From positions 1 to 64,000 of the forward strand of contig NZ_PHFJ01000009.1 in assembly GCF_003144535.1 (NCBI RefSeq): a stretch of 64,000 nt of DNA. Direction: 5' to 3'. Shown here one piece after another: positions 27,587 through 38,196 of this stretch (the first letter of the stretch is position 1; each line of letters opens with the position of its first letter). The translations under genes and the position numbers were made by a program. Below the pieces are notes generated by a model. That model had not been told where the DNA came from. It worked only from the letters and a program-made list of their open reading frames with translations, and ran no database searches. The stretch comes from Proteus penneri. GTDB lineage: Bacteria > Pseudomonadota > Gammaproteobacteria > Enterobacterales > Enterobacteriaceae.

Positions 27587-28909
27587 GTGTTTCTTGCCCA
27601 AGAGATTATTCGTAAAAAACGTGATGGTCATCCTTTAACAGAGGAAGAAATTCGTTTTTTCATTAATGGCGTCAGAGATAATACTGTTTCTGAAGGCCAA
27701 ATTGCTGCATTAGCAATGACTATTTATTTCCACGATATGACGATGCCTGAGCGTGTTGCTCTGACATTAGCTATGCGTGATTCCGGTACAGTACTGAACT
27801 GGAAAAGCCTAAATTTAAACGGCCCAATTGTTGATAAACACTCAACAGGTGGTGTAGGTGATGTTACATCTCTGATGTTAGGGCCAATGGTTGCCGCGTG
27901 TGGCGGTTATGTTCCTATGATTTCAGGTCGTGGATTAGGTCATACAGGTGGAACATTAGATAAACTCGAAGCAATTCCAGGTTTCGATATCTTCCCTGAT
28001 GATGAGAAATTCCGCGATATTATTCGTAACGTGGGTGTTGCTATTATCGGACAGACTAATTCATTAGCACCTGCTGATAAACGCTTTTATGCTACCCGTG
28101 ATATTACTGCTACAGTTGATTCAATCCCGCTTATCACAGCCTCTATTCTAGGTAAAAAATTAGCTGAAGGTTTAGATGCATTAGTGATGGATGTTAAAGT
28201 GGGCTCTGGTGCCTTTATGCCGACTTATCAGAAGTCTGAAGAGCTGGCTGAGTCAATTGTCCAAGTAGCAAATGGCGCAGGCTGTCAAACTACGGCACTG
28301 TTAACGGATATGAATGAAGTTCTAGCTTCAAGCGCAGGTAATGCGGTTGAAGTTCGTGAAGCAGTTCAATTCTTAACAGGTGAATACCGTAACCCTCGTC
28401 TATTTGAAGTCACTATGGCGCTGTGTGTTGAAATGTTAGTATCAGGCCGTTTAGCGGATGATCGTCAACAAGCTCGTCAAAAACTACAAGATGTGTTGGA
28501 TAACGGTAAAGCGGCAGAAGTCTTTGGTCGAATGGTTGCAGCACAGAAAGGCCCATCTGATTTTGTTGAAAACTACAATAAATACCTGCCAATTGCGGTA
28601 TTAAGTAAACCTGTATTTGCTGAGAAAGCTGGGTTTATCACAGAAATGGATACACGTGCATTAGGTATGTCTGTTGTGACATTAGGTGGTGGTCGTCGTA
28701 AAGCCACTGATGCAATTGATTATAGTGTGGGATTAAGCGACATCGTAGCGCTTGGTGCTGAAATCAATACAGACACTCCGTTAGCGATGATCCATGCGAA
28801 CAGTGAAAAATCATGGCAAGAAGCTGCGGCTGAAGTCCGTAAAGCGATGGTAATTGGTGACAGCAAACGCGAAGCTTCACCAATGGTGTACCGCCAAATC
28901 AGCGAATAA
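27587..28909 (+). CDS. deoA: Thymidine phosphorylase
   Basis: Phosphorolysis of thymidine to thymine and deoxyribose-1-phosphate. 440 residues, identical in length to E. coli DeoA. Signature [20 protein letters not shown] and phosphate/substrate residues in [11 protein letters not shown], plus [15 protein letters not shown] start with perfect AGGAGG four bases before it (E. coli uses TTG), so the non-ATG start is conserved. Confidence 0.98.
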   Translation: MFLAQEIIRKKRDGHPLTEEEIRFFINGVRDNTVSEGQIAALAMTIYFHDMTMPERVALTLAMRDSGTVLNWKSLNLNGPIVDKHSTGGVGDVTSLMLGPMVAACGGYVPMISGRGLGHTGGTLDKLEAIPGFDIFPDDEKFRDIIRNVGVAIIGQTNSLAPADKRFYATRDITATVDSIPLITASILGKKLAEGLDALVMDVKVGSGAFMPTYQKSEELAESIVQVANGAGCQTTALLTDMNEVLASSAGNAVEVREAVQFLTGEYRNPRLFEVTMALCVEMLVSGRLADDRQQARQKLQDVLDNGKAAEVFGRMVAAQKGPSDFVENYNKYLPIAVLSKPVFAEKAGFITEMDTRALGMSVVTLGGGRRKATDAIDYSVGLSDIVALGAEINTDTPLAMIHANSEKSWQEAAAEVRKAMVIGDSKREASPMVYRQISE

Positions 28910-28975
28910 GAACTCAATTACGATTTATCAGTGACATATCCGTGGTCTACGGAGAATGACACAGGAGAGAGAATT

Positions 28976-30202
28976 ATGAAACGTGTACATATCATGGTAT
29001 TAGATTCCTTCGGTATCGGTGCTGCCGGTGATGCGGAGAAATTCGGTGACCAAGGTTCAGACACTTTAGGGCATATCGCACAAGCGTTTGCTGACGGTAA
29101 AGCAGATAGAGACGGTCGTAAAGGTCCTCTCCATTTACCTAATCTTTGCCGCTTAGGTCTAGGTAAAGCTGCGGAAGAATCAACAGGCAAATTCCCTGTC
29201 GGTTTAGATAAAAATGCAGATATTATCGGTGCTTATGGTTATGCCAGTGAAATCTCTTCTGGTAAAGATACTCCGTCAGGCCACTGGGAAATTGCGGGCG
29301 TGCCTGTTCTGTTTGATTGGGGATACTTCAAAGAGCTGAAAAACTCATTCCCACAAGAACTGCTAGAAAACATCGTTAAACGTGCAAAATTACCAGGATA
29401 CTTAGGTAACTGTCACGCATCTGGTACAGTGATTTTGGATGAACTGGGTGAAGAGCATATGAAAACGGGTAAGCCGATTTTCTATACCTCAGCCGACTCT
29501 GTATTCCAAATTGCATGTCATGAAGAAACTTATGGTTTAGATAAATTATATGAGCTGTGTGAAATTGCTCGTGATGAACTAAACAAAGGTGATTACAACA
29601 TTGGTCGTGTTATTGCGCGTCCATTTATCGGTGACAAGCCGGGTAACTTCGCCCGTACAGGTAATCGTCATGATTTAGCCGTAGAGCCACCAGCACCAAC
29701 AATGTTGAAAAAACTGGTTGATGAAAAACAAGGCCATGTTGTTTCTATTGGTAAAATTGCTGATATCTACGCAAACGTAGGTATCACTAAAAAAGTGAAA
29801 GCAACAGGTATTGATGCACTGTTTGATGCAACACTTGAAGAAATGAAACTTGCGGGCGATAACACAATTGTATTCACCAACTTTGTTGATTTTGACTCCT
29901 CTTACGGCCACCGTCGTGATGTTGTGGGTTATGGTGAAGCACTTGAGTTATTCGACCGTCGTTTACCAGAATTAATGGAACTGGTTAAAGAAGATGACAT
30001 TCTTATCTTAACAGCAGACCATGGTTGCGACCCAACTTGGCCTGGTTCTGATCATACTCGTGAACACATTCCTGTTCTTGTTTATGGTCCAAAAGTTAAA
30101 CCGGGTTCATTGGGGCACCGTGAAACTTTCGCTGATATCGGTCAGACTGTTGTGAAATACTTCGGTTTATCTCCGGTCGACTATGGTAAGGCAATGTTTT
30201 AA
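28976..30202 (+). CDS. deoB: Phosphopentomutase
   Basis: Interconverts (deoxy)ribose-1- and 5-phosphates. 408 residues (E. coli 407). Alkaline-phosphatase-superfamily metal sites: VLDSFGIGA near the N-terminus, [11 protein letters not shown] with the catalytic Thr, and [19 protein letters not shown] 28976 follows CAGGAGAGA; an upstream in-frame start (28931) lacks a ribosome site and homology. Confidence 0.98.
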   Translation: MKRVHIMVLDSFGIGAAGDAEKFGDQGSDTLGHIAQAFADGKADRDGRKGPLHLPNLCRLGLGKAAEESTGKFPVGLDKNADIIGAYGYASEISSGKDTPSGHWEIAGVPVLFDWGYFKELKNSFPQELLENIVKRAKLPGYLGNCHASGTVILDELGEEHMKTGKPIFYTSADSVFQIACHEETYGLDKLYELCEIARDELNKGDYNIGRVIARPFIGDKPGNFARTGNRHDLAVEPPAPTMLKKLVDEKQGHVVSIGKIADIYANVGITKKVKATGIDALFDATLEEMKLAGDNTIVFTNFVDFDSSYGHRRDVVGYGEALELFDRRLPELMELVKEDDILILTADHGCDPTWPGSDHTREHIPVLVYGPKVKPGSLGHRETFADIGQTVVKYFGLSPVDYGKAMF

Positions 30203-30208
30203 TTTAAC

Positions 30209-30238
30209 TTCGGTAGGTATAGTAATATGCCTACCGAA
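30209..30238 (+). other. Intercistronic hairpin deoB-deoD
   Basis: Perfect 9-bp arms TTCGGTAGG/CCTACCGAA around a 12-base loop, no T run. It may stabilise or process the mRNA between deoB and deoD. Confidence 0.65.
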
Positions 30239-30279
30239 TGATATTTGAATAGTAAAAAGATCAATTAAAAGGAAGAATT

Positions 30280-30996
30280 ATGGCTACCCCTCATATTAAC
30301 GCAGAAATGGGCGATTTTGCTGATGTCGTTTTAATGCCGGGCGACCCGCTTCGTGCTAAATACATCGCTGAAACTTTTTTACAAGACGTCCGTCAAGTAA
30401 ACAATGTTCGTGGTATGTTAGGTTTTACAGGTACGTATAAAGGCCGTAAAGTTTCTGTTATGGGCCACGGTATGGGTATTCCTTCCTGCTCAATTTACGC
30501 AAAAGAATTAATTACAGATTTCGGCGTGAAAGTTATCATCCGTGTGGGTTCATGTGGTGCAGTATTACCAGATGTTGAACTGCGTGATGTTGTTATTGGT
30601 ATGGGCGCATGTACAGACTCTAAAGTTAACCGCCTGCGTTTCAAAGGCCAAGATTTTGCCGCTATTGCTGATTATCAATTAGTTCAGAATGCTGTTGATG
30701 CAGCAAAAGCGAAAGACATTAAAGTTCGCGTTGGTAATATCTTCTCTGCTGATCTGTTCTACTCTCCAGATCCAGAAATGTTTGATGTAATGGAAAAATA
30801 CGGCATCTTAGGTGTTGAAATGGAAGCTGCAGGTATCTACGGTGTTGCAGCTGAATACGGCGCAAAAGCATTGACCATCTGTACCGTATCTGACCACATC
30901 AAAAAAGGTACACAAACTACAGCAGAAGAGCGTCAAACTACCTTTAACGAAATGATTGAAATTGCATTAGAATCTGTTCTGTTATTAGAAGACTAA
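30280..30996 (+). CDS. deoD: Purine nucleoside phosphorylase DeoD
   Basis: Hexameric phosphorylase for purine (deoxy)nucleosides. 238 residues (E. coli 239). Phosphate site [21 protein letters not shown], nucleoside site [12 protein letters not shown] and catalytic Asp in TVSDH. AAAGGAAG precedes the ATG. Last gene of deoCABD before a strong terminator. Confidence 0.98.
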   Translation: MATPHINAEMGDFADVVLMPGDPLRAKYIAETFLQDVRQVNNVRGMLGFTGTYKGRKVSVMGHGMGIPSCSIYAKELITDFGVKVIIRVGSCGAVLPDVELRDVVIGMGACTDSKVNRLRFKGQDFAAIADYQLVQNAVDAAKAKDIKVRVGNIFSADLFYSPDPEMFDVMEKYGILGVEMEAAGIYGVAAEYGAKALTICTVSDHIKKGTQTTAEERQTTFNEMIEIALESVLLLED

Positions 30997-31024
30997 TCAA
31001 TACATCTCGTTGCTTAAAGATACT

Positions 31025-31054
31025 AAAAACCCAATTTAAGAATTGGGTTTTTTT
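31025..31054. terminator. Bidirectional terminator between deoD and the convergent gene
   Basis: AAAAACCCAATT/AATTGGGTTTTT stem with a TAAG loop. T runs are present on both strands, serving deoD (+) and the small secreted-protein gene (-). Confidence 0.9.
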
Positions 31055-31082
31055 ATGTATATATGTTTAATTAAATTAGAAA

Positions 31083-31532
31083 TTAAGGAGCATAAATATA
31101 GGTTTCTAAATAAGGGTCCATTTTAATTGAGTAATTTTTTAAATTATCTAAGCTGGGTGTTAATGGCTGTTTGCACTCTTTTTTACTGATAATGTTATTG
31201 TCTTTATAAACAATTATACCGTTAAAGTTCCATCCTCTACCTTCACCGTCATAAACAATGTAGCTGTAATTTCCATTCTTAAATCGAATATAAGTCGATG
31301 CGCCAGCAACAAACATTTGATGCCCATAAAAGACATTATTATTGGGTTGCTGAGGAACAGGTAGTGTGATCTCTGTTTTTGCAAGTGTGCCATAGCGATA
31401 AACAGGTGGCTTTCCATGTTCAACGAACACGCTGACATACTTACCATTTTCAAGTTGGCAGGTAAATTCTTCAGCATAGACACTTGCGGATAATAATACG
31501 AATACAGCAGCAATAGCGATACGTGCTTTCAT
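31083..31532 (-). CDS. Small secreted protein of unknown function
   Basis: 149 residues with a clear Sec signal (MKARIAIAAVFVLLSASVYA, then EEF). The mature part (~129 residues) is rich in Tyr, Asn and Gly and has two Cys (in FTCQ and KKECK) that could form a disulfide. No family recognised. GGAGAAGACAAT gives a good ribosome site. Single gene convergent with deoD. Confidence 0.7.
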   Translation of the reverse strand: MKARIAIAAVFVLLSASVYAEEFTCQLENGKYVSVFVEHGKPPVYRYGTLAKTEITLPVPQQPNNNVFYGHQMFVAGASTYIRFKNGNYSYIVYDGEGRGWNFNGIIVYKDNNIISKKECKQPLTPSLDNLKNYSIKMDPYLETYIYAP

Positions 31533-32226
31533 ATTGTCTTCTCCGTTAATTACCTACTTTATTACTTTAAGTATCGGCAAAAGAAGCAAAATATGTAGAG
31601 TAAATATTCTGATTATTTAGCAGGGTGACTGTATTTTGTTTTCAACCAATATTTTCGTTATTTGTAGAATTATTCTCTATGATTATTTTCTTTTTTATAT
31701 TTTCATTAGTGACTACCTTCTGTTTTAGCCTTAATCCATACTTTGTACCTAATAATAGTTAAAATTATAATTAATTAGCTGATTATGAAAAATATTATAG
31801 TGATTTCGTTTGATTTTATTGGTGGTAACTAAACTTAATGTAATTTTAGCTGTACTAATTGCGGAAATAACAGATTAATACAATTAATTAAATAGAGACT
31901 CCAATAATATCATATGGTTAGCTGGTTATTATTGTATTTTGATTATATTTCAAATAGTTAATAGTATTGCGGGTGATTATTTTTGTTTATAGCTTAATTT
32001 TCATTGTGATGTCAGTCACATAAGCATATATATGAAATAATAACACCTGTAAATTTAACTTTCCGAAGATTTCTATTGCATTGATATTAAATAAAATATT
32101 TTGTTTTGTGTGGCTGTGAGTAGAGCCTATGGGCTCACATGAAGCACTAACTAAATTAATTAGAAAATGTATAGTATTGTTATGCAATCAATTTAAATTT
32201 CTGTCGGTTTCTATTTGGAGAATATA
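31533..32226. other. 694-base AT-rich non-coding region
   Basis: Separates the divergent secreted-protein and decarboxylase genes. No ORF or RNA gene recognised. Such a long AT-rich upstream region could bind H-NS-type silencers, but this is only an inference. Confidence 0.45.
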
Positions 32227-33963
32227 GTGAAAAATCAAGATTTATTAGGTCTATCTTCTGCTAACATTCTGAATGCGGAATTTGAGAAGAAATACCACGA
32301 CGTTATTGCTCACTTTTTCAGCCGAGATCCGAAGTATTGGCCGATATTTCAGGATAAAACAATCCAATCGATTACACAGTTTAGAAAAACAACTTCTAAC
32401 GATAATGACCAATTACAACGTTACTCAAATGGGCAACAACTATTTGAACGTCTAATGACGGATACGCAAATCCAACAAAACATTAATTACCCAGAAAATG
32501 ATCCTAATGAACTACTGATGTTAGTTTCAACACTGTGTAAAAACTGGGAAAATCCATTAGCTGTTGAAAACGTAATTGCAATGCCAAGTGATCCGGGGGT
32601 TTATGGTTCAATCTTAGGGTTAATGGGCAACCCTAACATGGTGTATTGTGAATATTCTGGTGTTGCTGATGCGTTAGAGAAAGTGACGATAAAAAAAGTC
32701 GCTAAATTGGTTGGTTACGATCCTGAAGTTGCCTCAGGTGTGTTCACTCAAGGTGGCACCATGTGTAACTTATATGGTTATCTCTTTGGATTACGCAAAT
32801 CTATGCCTAATTCTAAACATTTAGGCATGGCCGCAGATCAAGATTATCGCATCATTAACTCCCAAGGTGGTCACTATTCAAATATGACTAACCTAGCCTT
32901 ATTAGGTGTTGATGTTGATAACAAAACTATCCGTATTAAAGTGTCTGAAGATAACACCATTAATTTAGAACACTTAGAGCGAGAATTAAGGGCGTGCTTT
33001 ACTGTTAAATGCAAAGTACCCACTATCATGTTAACCACAGGAACAACAGACACCTTTGGTGTGGATGATGTGAAAGGGGTTTGTGAATTACGTGATCGCT
33101 TATGTGAAGAATTCGAGATCCCTGTTAAGCCCCATGTTCACGTTGATGCAGCTGTTGGTTGGCCGATTATCTTCTTCTTAGAATATGATTTTAGCAGTAA
33201 TCCGCTGGCAATTAATGATGTCACCTTAGAAGGTTTACGTCAGAACGTTGAGAAATTTAAACATCTGAAATATGCCGATTCCATTACCATCGACTTCCAT
33301 AAATGGGGCTATGTGCCTTATACCTCAAGTTTAGTATTGGTGAAAAATGGCAATGACTTCGTGGCACTGGAAAACGATCCAGAAAACTTCACCTATTTTG
33401 AACATGAATTAGAAGGGCAGACTCACTTACAATCTACTATTGAATGTACACGTAGTGGTGTGGGTATCTTTGGTGCTTATTCTGCAATGCACTATATGGG
33501 TATTGAAGGTTACCAAACCATTATTGCTCACTGTTTGCAAAACGCCAACTACATGCGCCATCAGTTGTTAGAGATGGGGAATGCGAAAGTGATCGTACCG
33601 CAAAACCAAGGCCCAAGTGTTGGTTTTAAACTGTATGATCCAAATTTAGTCAAAGATCCTAATGTTGCTTTTGATTTAGAGTTAACGTGCTCTACAGATA
33701 AAGAAGCATATGACTTTATGGTTCATAATACGCAGTGGCATAGAAAACTTTTCTTACAACGTGGTAAAGAAGGATTATTTACTAATTGGGTAGATTCTAT
33801 TGCTTGCTCGAAATATGCGAAAAATAACCGTTATATTTATCTTCCAGGTGAAAAAGCGGTATTTATGAATCCAAATACTGAACGTGCTCATATTGATAAT
33901 TTTATGAAGATTTTAACCGAAATGAGTCAAAACATGAGCTCAAAAAAGGTTGCGAAAATCTAA
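32227..33963 (+). CDS. Group II PLP-dependent amino acid decarboxylase
   Basis: 578 residues from GTG 32227 (GGAG six bases upstream; the TTG at 32215 is rejected). Group II decarboxylase landmarks: TQGGTMCNLYG, LTTGTTDTFGVDDV, HVDAAVG with the PLP-ring Asp at ~307, and FHKWGYVPYTSS with the PLP Lys at ~359. Members act on glutamate, aspartate or aromatic amino acids; the sequence seems closer to the tyrosine/aspartate subgroup than to GadB, but the substrate is not decidable by eye. No transporter or antiporter neighbour is present, so an acid-resistance antiport pair is not evident. Monocistronic with a terminator. Confidence 0.82.
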   Translation: MKNQDLLGLSSANILNAEFEKKYHDVIAHFFSRDPKYWPIFQDKTIQSITQFRKTTSNDNDQLQRYSNGQQLFERLMTDTQIQQNINYPENDPNELLMLVSTLCKNWENPLAVENVIAMPSDPGVYGSILGLMGNPNMVYCEYSGVADALEKVTIKKVAKLVGYDPEVASGVFTQGGTMCNLYGYLFGLRKSMPNSKHLGMAADQDYRIINSQGGHYSNMTNLALLGVDVDNKTIRIKVSEDNTINLEHLERELRACFTVKCKVPTIMLTTGTTDTFGVDDVKGVCELRDRLCEEFEIPVKPHVHVDAAVGWPIIFFLEYDFSSNPLAINDVTLEGLRQNVEKFKHLKYADSITIDFHKWGYVPYTSSLVLVKNGNDFVALENDPENFTYFEHELEGQTHLQSTIECTRSGVGIFGAYSAMHYMGIEGYQTIIAHCLQNANYMRHQLLEMGNAKVIVPQNQGPSVGFKLYDPNLVKDPNVAFDLELTCSTDKEAYDFMVHNTQWHRKLFLQRGKEGLFTNWVDSIACSKYAKNNRYIYLPGEKAVFMNPNTERAHIDNFMKILTEMSQNMSSKKVAKI

Positions 33964-33990
33964 CTAAATTATTGTCTGATTAAATAAAAC

Positions 33991-34034
33991 AAACTGTACT
34001 TTAATCGAGGAAATCCATATTAAAGTACAGTTTT
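33991..34034. terminator. Strong terminator after the decarboxylase
   Basis: Perfect 15-bp arms (33991-34005 and 34018-34032) with a T tail on the plus strand. It may also serve ybiI from the other side. Confidence 0.9.
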
Positions 34035-34059
34035 TATTTTATATGATAATAATTGCAGA

Positions 34060-34326
34060 TTATCTGAGTTGGCTATCTTTACTACCACGGCGATTATACC
34101 CACTAAAGGCATTATTTTTTTTATCAAATGCCTCTTGGCAGTTTAAACAATAACGTACACCAGGAACGGCTTTTTGCCGAGCCAGAGAGATTGGCTCACC
34201 GCATTCATCACAAAACTCTGCACTTTCACCTTGCGCCATTTGGTTACGAGCTCTGGCAATTGCATCATCAATGGTGGCATCTATTTGCTCTTGAACAGCA
34301 CTATCATTAGCCCATCCACTTGCCAT
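34060..34326 (-). CDS. ybiI: YbiI, DksA/TraR-type C4 zinc-finger protein
   Basis: 88 residues matching recalled E. coli YbiI (88 aa), starting MASGWAND and ending with the conserved SGYNRRGSKDSQLR. The zinc finger is CDECG...CLNCQ. Small DksA/TraR relatives may bind RNA polymerase; the function of YbiI is not established. Of two adjacent ATG codons the second is chosen (AGGAG six bases away, E. coli-like start). Confidence 0.93.
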   Translation of the reverse strand: MASGWANDSAVQEQIDATIDDAIARARNQMAQGESAEFCDECGEPISLARQKAVPGVRYCLNCQEAFDKKNNAFSGYNRRGSKDSQLR

Positions 34327-34432
34327 CATATTCTCCTATTTTAACAGTGAATATAAATACTATTATTAGGGCGATGGCGAAAAAATCAACAAAACAAAAG
34401 GAAAATGTACCTTAATTTATCACGATAGAAAT

Positions 34433-34455
34433 AAAAAACCCCTCATATGGAGGGG
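34433..34455 (-). terminator. Terminator of the MFS/TIM/ROK operon
   Basis: CCCCTC (34439-34444)/GAGGGG (34450-34455) hairpin followed on the minus strand by six T. Confidence 0.87.
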
Positions 34456-34482
34456 CAAATTTCAGAGGCATAACGGTTGTTA

Positions 34483-35643
34483 TTATTGTTTTTGTTCTCT
34501 AATAAATAGAGAAATAATAAAGAAGAGGGCGACGAATACAATAATCAGGTTAAAGCCAACAGAAACATTATAGCTTTCTGAAACCTGACCAATTAATGAA
34601 CCTGCTAACGCACCACCCAATCCAGAAGCAACATAAATCAATCCCATCACCGAGCCACTTTTGCTGGTTAATTTTGTGGCAACGGCGGCGGCTGTTGGAA
34701 ACAGCACTGATAATGCAAAACCAAATACCATAAACAGATAAACAACATCTTGTACAAAGATACGGCTTACAATAATGGCGATTAGAGAAAATAATGAAAA
34801 TAGAATAAGCGTTTTGCGATCACCCAATGCAAGGTTAATAAAACCACCAATAAAACGACCAATAGTAAATAAGAAAGCAAAACTGGAAATCACATAAGCG
34901 GCTGTTTCTGCTTTTTGTGCGCTACTCATATTTCCAATATCCATAGAGGTATAGAAAATAGGGAAGAAGTTTAAGAAAGCGGCTTCAGCAGCAACGTACA
35001 ACGTAATAAATAAGATAACTAATAATAGCGATTTTTGTGTCAGTAACTCTAAAAAGTCACTGAATTTCATATCAACTTGTGCGCTGTTTTCTATTTTTAA
35101 TGTACTCAATACGAGAATAATGACCGCAACAATAACGGCAACACCCACATAAAAAGTACGCCATGAAATAGAGTGTGAAAATAGATATTGTAAAATTAGC
35201 GGAGTGACAATCATCCCTACGCCAAACATTGCATTAGAGACGTTAAACATCATGCCAGCTTTCTCTTTATAGAAAGTCGGAATAACGGTCACGATAGAGA
35301 CAAGCATCGAGCCAATACCTAAACCAATTACCAGATAAAAGCCAAAAAATAGCATCACATTAAAAGCAAGGCTGGTTCCTGTTAAACCAACCGCCATCAT
35401 TAATGAGCCAATAAACATCATGACTTTTAACCCTTTCTTATCGGTAAAATAGCCTGTTAATAAACTGGCAATTAAAAAACCGATTTGGAAAAAGGTAATT
35501 AATGAGCCAACTTGGCTCATATTTAATGAAATATCATGTTGAACTTGTTCAAGAATAAGCCCTTTTGTATTTTGAATGCCACCGAGTAAAAACATCGTGA
35601 CAAACAGAAGGAAAAAGACTTTCCATTTTTGTTGTTTAGCCAT
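34483..35643 (-). CDS. MFS transporter (FucP-like sugar:H+ symporter family)
   Basis: 386 residues with 12 predicted transmembrane helices. The loop motif TGYFTDKKGLKVMM between TM2 and TM3 is the MFS motif A. The N-terminal QNTKGLILEQVQHDISLNMSQVGSLITFFQIGFLI recalls the FHS/FucP group. Third gene of an operon with a TIM-barrel protein and a ROK regulator, so uptake of a sugar or glycoside is likely; the substrate is unknown. Confidence 0.8.
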   Translation of the reverse strand: MAKQQKWKVFFLLFVTMFLLGGIQNTKGLILEQVQHDISLNMSQVGSLITFFQIGFLIASLLTGYFTDKKGLKVMMFIGSLMMAVGLTGTSLAFNVMLFFGFYLVIGLGIGSMLVSIVTVIPTFYKEKAGMMFNVSNAMFGVGMIVTPLILQYLFSHSISWRTFYVGVAVIVAVIILVLSTLKIENSAQVDMKFSDFLELLTQKSLLLVILFITLYVAAEAAFLNFFPIFYTSMDIGNMSSAQKAETAAYVISSFAFLFTIGRFIGGFINLALGDRKTLILFSLFSLIAIIVSRIFVQDVVYLFMVFGFALSVLFPTAAAVATKLTSKSGSVMGLIYVASGLGGALAGSLIGQVSESYNVSVGFNLIIVFVALFFIISLFIREQKQ

Positions 35644-35670
35644 AATTTTATCCTGATTTTCCGCGGTGTA

Positions 35671-36969
35671 TTATTCTTTAATCGTGTTGTTATAGGCGTT
35701 ATTGTTAGGTGTATTGTGTTCGCCAATTGCATCAAATAATTCTTGAGTAGCCCATCCATAGCAATAATAAAGTAAGTCATCACAAGCACTTTCTTCTGCT
35801 GCAATAACGGCTTCAATTAATTGAGAGGCAGGTAAATTCCACATTTGAATACCGCTATAAATAAAGGTATTTGGCTGTGAAAGCTGGCGAACTTTATTAT
35901 TTTGTTCTGCAACAAAGTGAATAGGAAAACCTTGCTGTTTAAAGGTTTCGTATGAAATGTCATAAGGTAATTCAAATAAGCGTTTGAACGCAGTAAATGC
36001 ACGCTCTTGGCTTTCGCTATCATGGGCAAAATGATTAATTAACCCTTGAACATCTGCTCCTCCCCCTAATTTATGATAAGGGAAATGTTTGAGTGTTGAA
36101 GAATAACGCGTTAATTCATGGTAGTTCTGACCTAAGATCCAACTATAAGCTGGTGGCCATAGATCAAGCCATAACGTAATACCACCCGCAGTTTGTTTGG
36201 CATCAGACAGTAATTTTTCAACTAATTGAGTCACACTTTGTTGGCGAAATACTTGCCACGCTTTTAACAAAGGATCTTCTTTTAATGCGGCAACAGGTGT
36301 TTCGAAATCCGCTTGTTTTAATGAGTCAGCTAAAGCCGCCAGACGCTGTTTGATTTCATTAACAGGTAAACCTTGCTGTACCATTTTCTTTTCACAGTGA
36401 GGGCAAAAACAGGTAAATAATCCAGCTGGATTAACTTCTTTACCTGCCCAATCAGGGAAACGAATTCGATCAATTAAAAAGGTGTCATAACCGTAGTTTT
36501 GTTTTAATGCTGTGAATGTCTTTTGCCACAATTGAGCGACATCAGGAGCGTTAGGGCAGAGCCAGTGTGCCTGTGGACGGCCTTTAAAATCGATAACCTG
36601 ATTGTTTTCTATATCCCCAGTGAAATCGCCATTAAGAATATTTGCCCATGGAATGACTTTATATTTTCCGCCATCAGTGGCTTTTTTTATCGTCATTAGC
36701 GGATCGGCACCCGCTAAAATAGTTGGATCAACACGTTGGCTTAGACGAGGGAAATCAGTATGAGTGTTGATGTGTAGTGTACCTGTTCCCATAACTACAT
36801 TATGGATAGGGTTATGAGGTAAATCACCAACAGGGTAAGGGTTACGTTCAAAAATGGTATTAATTTCGACAAATAAATGCTCGACATGCTTCATGCCATC
36901 AAGGCGTTGAAGTATAGCGGGCATGCCTTCGTCTAAAATATCATGTGGGTGAAGATGTATTCCTGCCAT
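35671..36969 (-). CDS. TIM-barrel protein, putative glycoside hydrolase
   Basis: 432 residues without a signal peptide. Features suggest a (beta/alpha)8 hydrolase-like fold: N-terminal HLHPHD, VIPWANILNGDF, DTFLIDRIRFPDWAG, a CFCPHC zinc-like motif, LWLDLWPPAYSW and IYSGIQMWN. Similar GH10-like barrels with a CxCxxC insert occur as uncharacterised glycosidases. Asp and Glu catalytic candidates cannot be assigned with confidence. GGGAG lies seven bases before the ATG. The gene is 27 bases from the MFS gene and 39 from the ROK regulator: one sugar-use operon. Confidence 0.6.
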   Translation of the reverse strand: MAGIHLHPHDILDEGMPAILQRLDGMKHVEHLFVEINTIFERNPYPVGDLPHNPIHNVVMGTGTLHINTHTDFPRLSQRVDPTILAGADPLMTIKKATDGGKYKVIPWANILNGDFTGDIENNQVIDFKGRPQAHWLCPNAPDVAQLWQKTFTALKQNYGYDTFLIDRIRFPDWAGKEVNPAGLFTCFCPHCEKKMVQQGLPVNEIKQRLAALADSLKQADFETPVAALKEDPLLKAWQVFRQQSVTQLVEKLLSDAKQTAGGITLWLDLWPPAYSWILGQNYHELTRYSSTLKHFPYHKLGGGADVQGLINHFAHDSESQERAFTAFKRLFELPYDISYETFKQQGFPIHFVAEQNNKVRQLSQPNTFIYSGIQMWNLPASQLIEAVIAAEESACDDLLYYCYGWATQELFDAIGEHNTPNNNAYNNTIKE

Positions 36970-37008
36970 GAGTTGCTCCCATCTCGTTTAGGTGCTTTTT
37001 TATTAGGG

Positions 37009-38196
37009 TTATCTCAATTGGATCTCGGGCATAAATTGAATTGATGGATAAACCGTAGCCAAGGCAAGAATGGCAATGCCATAAAGCGGGCCTTTTTCCC
37101 ATAATTCAGACAGCTCGATATTCACTTTGGTGTTAGCAAATAAATGTCTATCTAGATTTGCCTGAACACGCGGTAAAAAGGTATCAGCAGAGCGAGTGAT
37201 CCCGCCTGTTAATACCACTTTTTCCAGATTTGCAATGGCGACTAAGTTCATAATGCCAATAGCAAGATAATCTGCCATTTCTTCAACTAAGGATTGAGCC
37301 AGAGGATCGCCTTGTTGTGATGCTTGAATAATCTCAATCGCACTAAGATTTTCCCCTCGTAAGCTCGCCATGCGTTCACTTAAACCTGAACCGGAACAGA
37401 AACTCTCAAAGCATCCTTTATTGCGCCAATTTCGAAAGAGATGGTCACGAGCAAACATCATATAGCCGATTTCACCGGCTGCATTGTTTGCGCCACGAAT
37501 AACTTTTCCATCCATTAGCAAGGCGGAGCCTAATCCTGTGCCGATGCCAATTAGCGCACAACTGTGCGTATGACGGCAGTGGCCTTTCCACATTTCACCC
37601 ACAAGTGCTGCACGAATATCATTTTCGAGTACAACGGGTACATTGAGTTTTTCTGTAAGCTGTTGTGCTAAAGGTAAATTATCCCATTGAGGTAAGTTAG
37701 GGGAACCTTCTAGCACAACACCATTTTTGATATCGATGATCCCTGGTGTGGCGACACCGATAACATTGATCTTTTGACGGTCTACGCCGCTTTTTTCGAT
37801 CACATTTTCAATACTTTGTGCAAATTGCGTAATAAAGTGCTCACGATCGTCAGTATCAAAGGTAGGCTCTTGATATTCATACAACAATTCGGCATCTAAG
37901 TTAAAAACAGCATAGGCGATTTTGGTTCCGCCTAAATCAATGCTGACACCTAAACTGTGTTGAGGATCGAAGTTAACTAAAATACCTTTTCTACCTTGTC
38001 CTGCTGGCGAACTAACACCGCTTTCATAAACGATTTTTTCTTCAAGGAGATCGTTAATAATTTCAGACACCGTCGCTTTTGTAATTCCACTAATTTTGGC
38101 TATCTGAGCCCGTGACAAAGGACCTTGATGACGAATGACATTTAATACAAGCGAGGCATTCATTTGCCGTAATGTATTGGGTACGTTCGGTGTCAC
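37009..38196 (-). CDS. ROK-family transcriptional regulator (NagC/Mlc-like)
   Basis: 395 residues from GTG 38196 (GGAG 7 bases upstream). An N-terminal winged HTH (~8-60: LVLNVIRHQGPLSRAQIAKISGITKATVSEIINDLL) precedes a ROK sugar-binding domain (VSIDLGGTKIAYAVF; ENDIRAALVGEMW; GIGTGLGSALLMDGKVIRGANNAAGEIGYM). The usual CxCGxxGC zinc motif is reduced to one Cys of the set (NKGCFESFCSG), so metal binding may differ. It probably represses its own operon in response to the sugar handled by the two downstream genes. Confidence 0.85.
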   Translation of the reverse strand: MTPNVPNTLRQMNASLVLNVIRHQGPLSRAQIAKISGITKATVSEIINDLLEEKIVYESGVSSPAGQGRKGILVNFDPQHSLGVSIDLGGTKIAYAVFNLDAELLYEYQEPTFDTDDREHFITQFAQSIENVIEKSGVDRQKINVIGVATPGIIDIKNGVVLEGSPNLPQWDNLPLAQQLTEKLNVPVVLENDIRAALVGEMWKGHCRHTHSCALIGIGTGLGSALLMDGKVIRGANNAAGEIGYMMFARDHLFRNWRNKGCFESFCSGSGLSERMASLRGENLSAIEIIQASQQGDPLAQSLVEEMADYLAIGIMNLVAIANLEKVVLTGGITRSADTFLPRVQANLDRHLFANTKVNIELSELWEKGPLYGIAILALATVYPSIQFMPEIQLR

